Shown piece after piece: positions 6,874 through 7,214 of a stretch of DNA of 7,214 nucleotides (positions are counted from its first letter, which is position 1; each line of letters starts with the position of its first letter). The translations under genes and the position numbers were made by a program. The notes below the pieces were generated by a model. It searched no databases. It had not been told where the DNA came from and worked only from the letters and a program-made list of their open reading frames with translations. Source of the stretch: Caldifarciminota bacterium (GTDB lineage: Bacteria > Hydrothermota > UBA3073 > NMUJ01); NCBI GenBank assembly GCA_021158725.1, contig JAGGUB010000098.1, positions 1 to 7,214 on the forward strand, given 5' to 3'.

Positions 6874-7214
6874 TCAGAGCTTGAAGATTGACCGCTTTAT
6901 CTTTATCGCACCATGTGGACATACTTCGTAACAGCATGTACACAGTATGCACTTACGATAATCAATCGAATAAGGTGGCCCCGATATCGCATTAACAGGG
7001 CACGAATCGGCACATACCCCACATGCACGACAGTTGCTTGTGATCACAGGTCTATAGCTAAATAGTAACGAGTAGATGTAGCGCCAAACCATTGGCAGTA
7101 TGAGGTTTACAACCCTTGTTTGTGGCATCCGTATACTCAATGTGGTAACCTCACTGATAAGCTCATACGTAGGGGTGGGCGCAACTTTTATCTCCGGGAA
7201 GACCCTCCCTGATA
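6874..7214 (-). CDS. DUF362-like protein, C-terminal 2x[4Fe-4S] ferredoxin region (partial)
   Basis: The frame is open from the right edge of the window to a TGA at 6874, so the N-terminus lies outside. The visible 112 residues end in a bacterial-type double [4Fe-4S] ferredoxin: C61-x2-C64-x2-C67-x3-C71-P and C88-x2-C91-x2-C94-x3-C98-P (numbered from the first full codon at the edge), with an additional Cys93. The ending CILCTCCYEVCPHGAIKIKRS is very like the C-terminal ferredoxin tail of DUF362 proteins, where a large domain of unknown function precedes it. The segment before the clusters (LPMVWRYIYSLLFSYRPVI) also suits that family. A free-standing 88-residue ferredoxin starting at a TTG (7140) is possible but less likely, since coding continues upstream. 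It would carry electrons between redox partners; the partners are unknown. It precedes rpsO by 75 bases on the same strand, with no clear terminator between. Confidence 0.75.
   Translation of the reverse strand, partial: SGRVFPEIKVAPTPTYELISEVTTLSIRMPQTRVVNLILPMVWRYIYSLLFSYRPVITSNCRACGVCADSCPVNAISGPPYSIDYRKCILCTCCYEVCPHGAIKIKRSIFKL

Noticed and set aside
6638..6931. A 97-codon plus-strand frame across rpsO and the gap
   Set aside because: It lies antisense to the conserved S15 gene and the ferredoxin end, and its translation shows no protein-like pattern.
6874..7140. A stand-alone 88-residue ferredoxin starting at TTG 7140
   Set aside because: The frame continues open to the window edge with plausible protein sequence, and the tail matches the end of DUF362-type proteins, so it is treated as the C-terminus of a longer protein.

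Overview
The window is a gene-dense stretch of bacterial chromosome. It has five complete protein genes and one gene cut by the right edge. I see no RNA gene, insertion sequence, CRISPR array or large repeat. Rightward on the + strand lie a helix-hairpin-helix (HHH)/beta-barrel protein and an overlapping fusion gene (TsaC plus low-molecular-weight phosphatase). On the - strand lie a C11 (clostripain-type) lipoprotein protease at the left, and at the right the end of a DUF362-like ferredoxin protein followed by rpsO and pnp.

The host is a bacterium (PNPase and S15 of bacterial type) that probably has an outer membrane. It encodes a lipobox protein, and the HHH protein has a long beta-strand-rich C-terminus resembling proteins of Bacteroidetes/Ignavibacteria and related lineages. 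The mixture (C11 lipoprotein with calcium loops, HHH-barrel protein, DUF362 ferredoxin) reminds me of little-studied phyla such as WOR-3/Stahlbacteria or Hydrothermae. That placement is an impression, not a demonstration. Three of the complete genes have no recognisable Shine-Dalgarno sequence (SD), whereas the protease gene has a perfect one.

Layout. Bases 1-28: a small hairpin after the protease gene. 29-1648 (-): C11 protease lipoprotein. 1649-1748: a 100-base divergent regulatory region with a good promoter for the protease, a weaker possible promoter for the + strand genes and a 12-base palindrome between them. 1749-3485 (+): HHH/beta-barrel protein. 3467-4510 (+): TsaC-phosphatase fusion, overlapping the previous gene by 19 bases. 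4496-6541 (-): pnp, whose end overlaps the end of the fusion gene by 15 bases, tail to tail. 6541-6798 (-): rpsO, whose stop codon shares a base with the pnp start. 6799-6873: a 75-base gap with a possible rpsO promoter. 6874-7214 (-): C-terminal part of a DUF362-like protein.

How the genes relate: rpsO-pnp is the classic conserved pair of ribosomal protein S15 and the 3'-5' exoribonuclease PNPase. The + strand pair combines a putative envelope protein with a tRNA-modification enzyme joined to a phosphatase, probably co-transcribed because of the overlap. The divergent protease and HHH-barrel genes both look exported and may share control. The least ordinary features are the TsaC-phosphatase fusion with its altered phosphatase loop and the HHH domain attached to a putative outer-membrane barrel.
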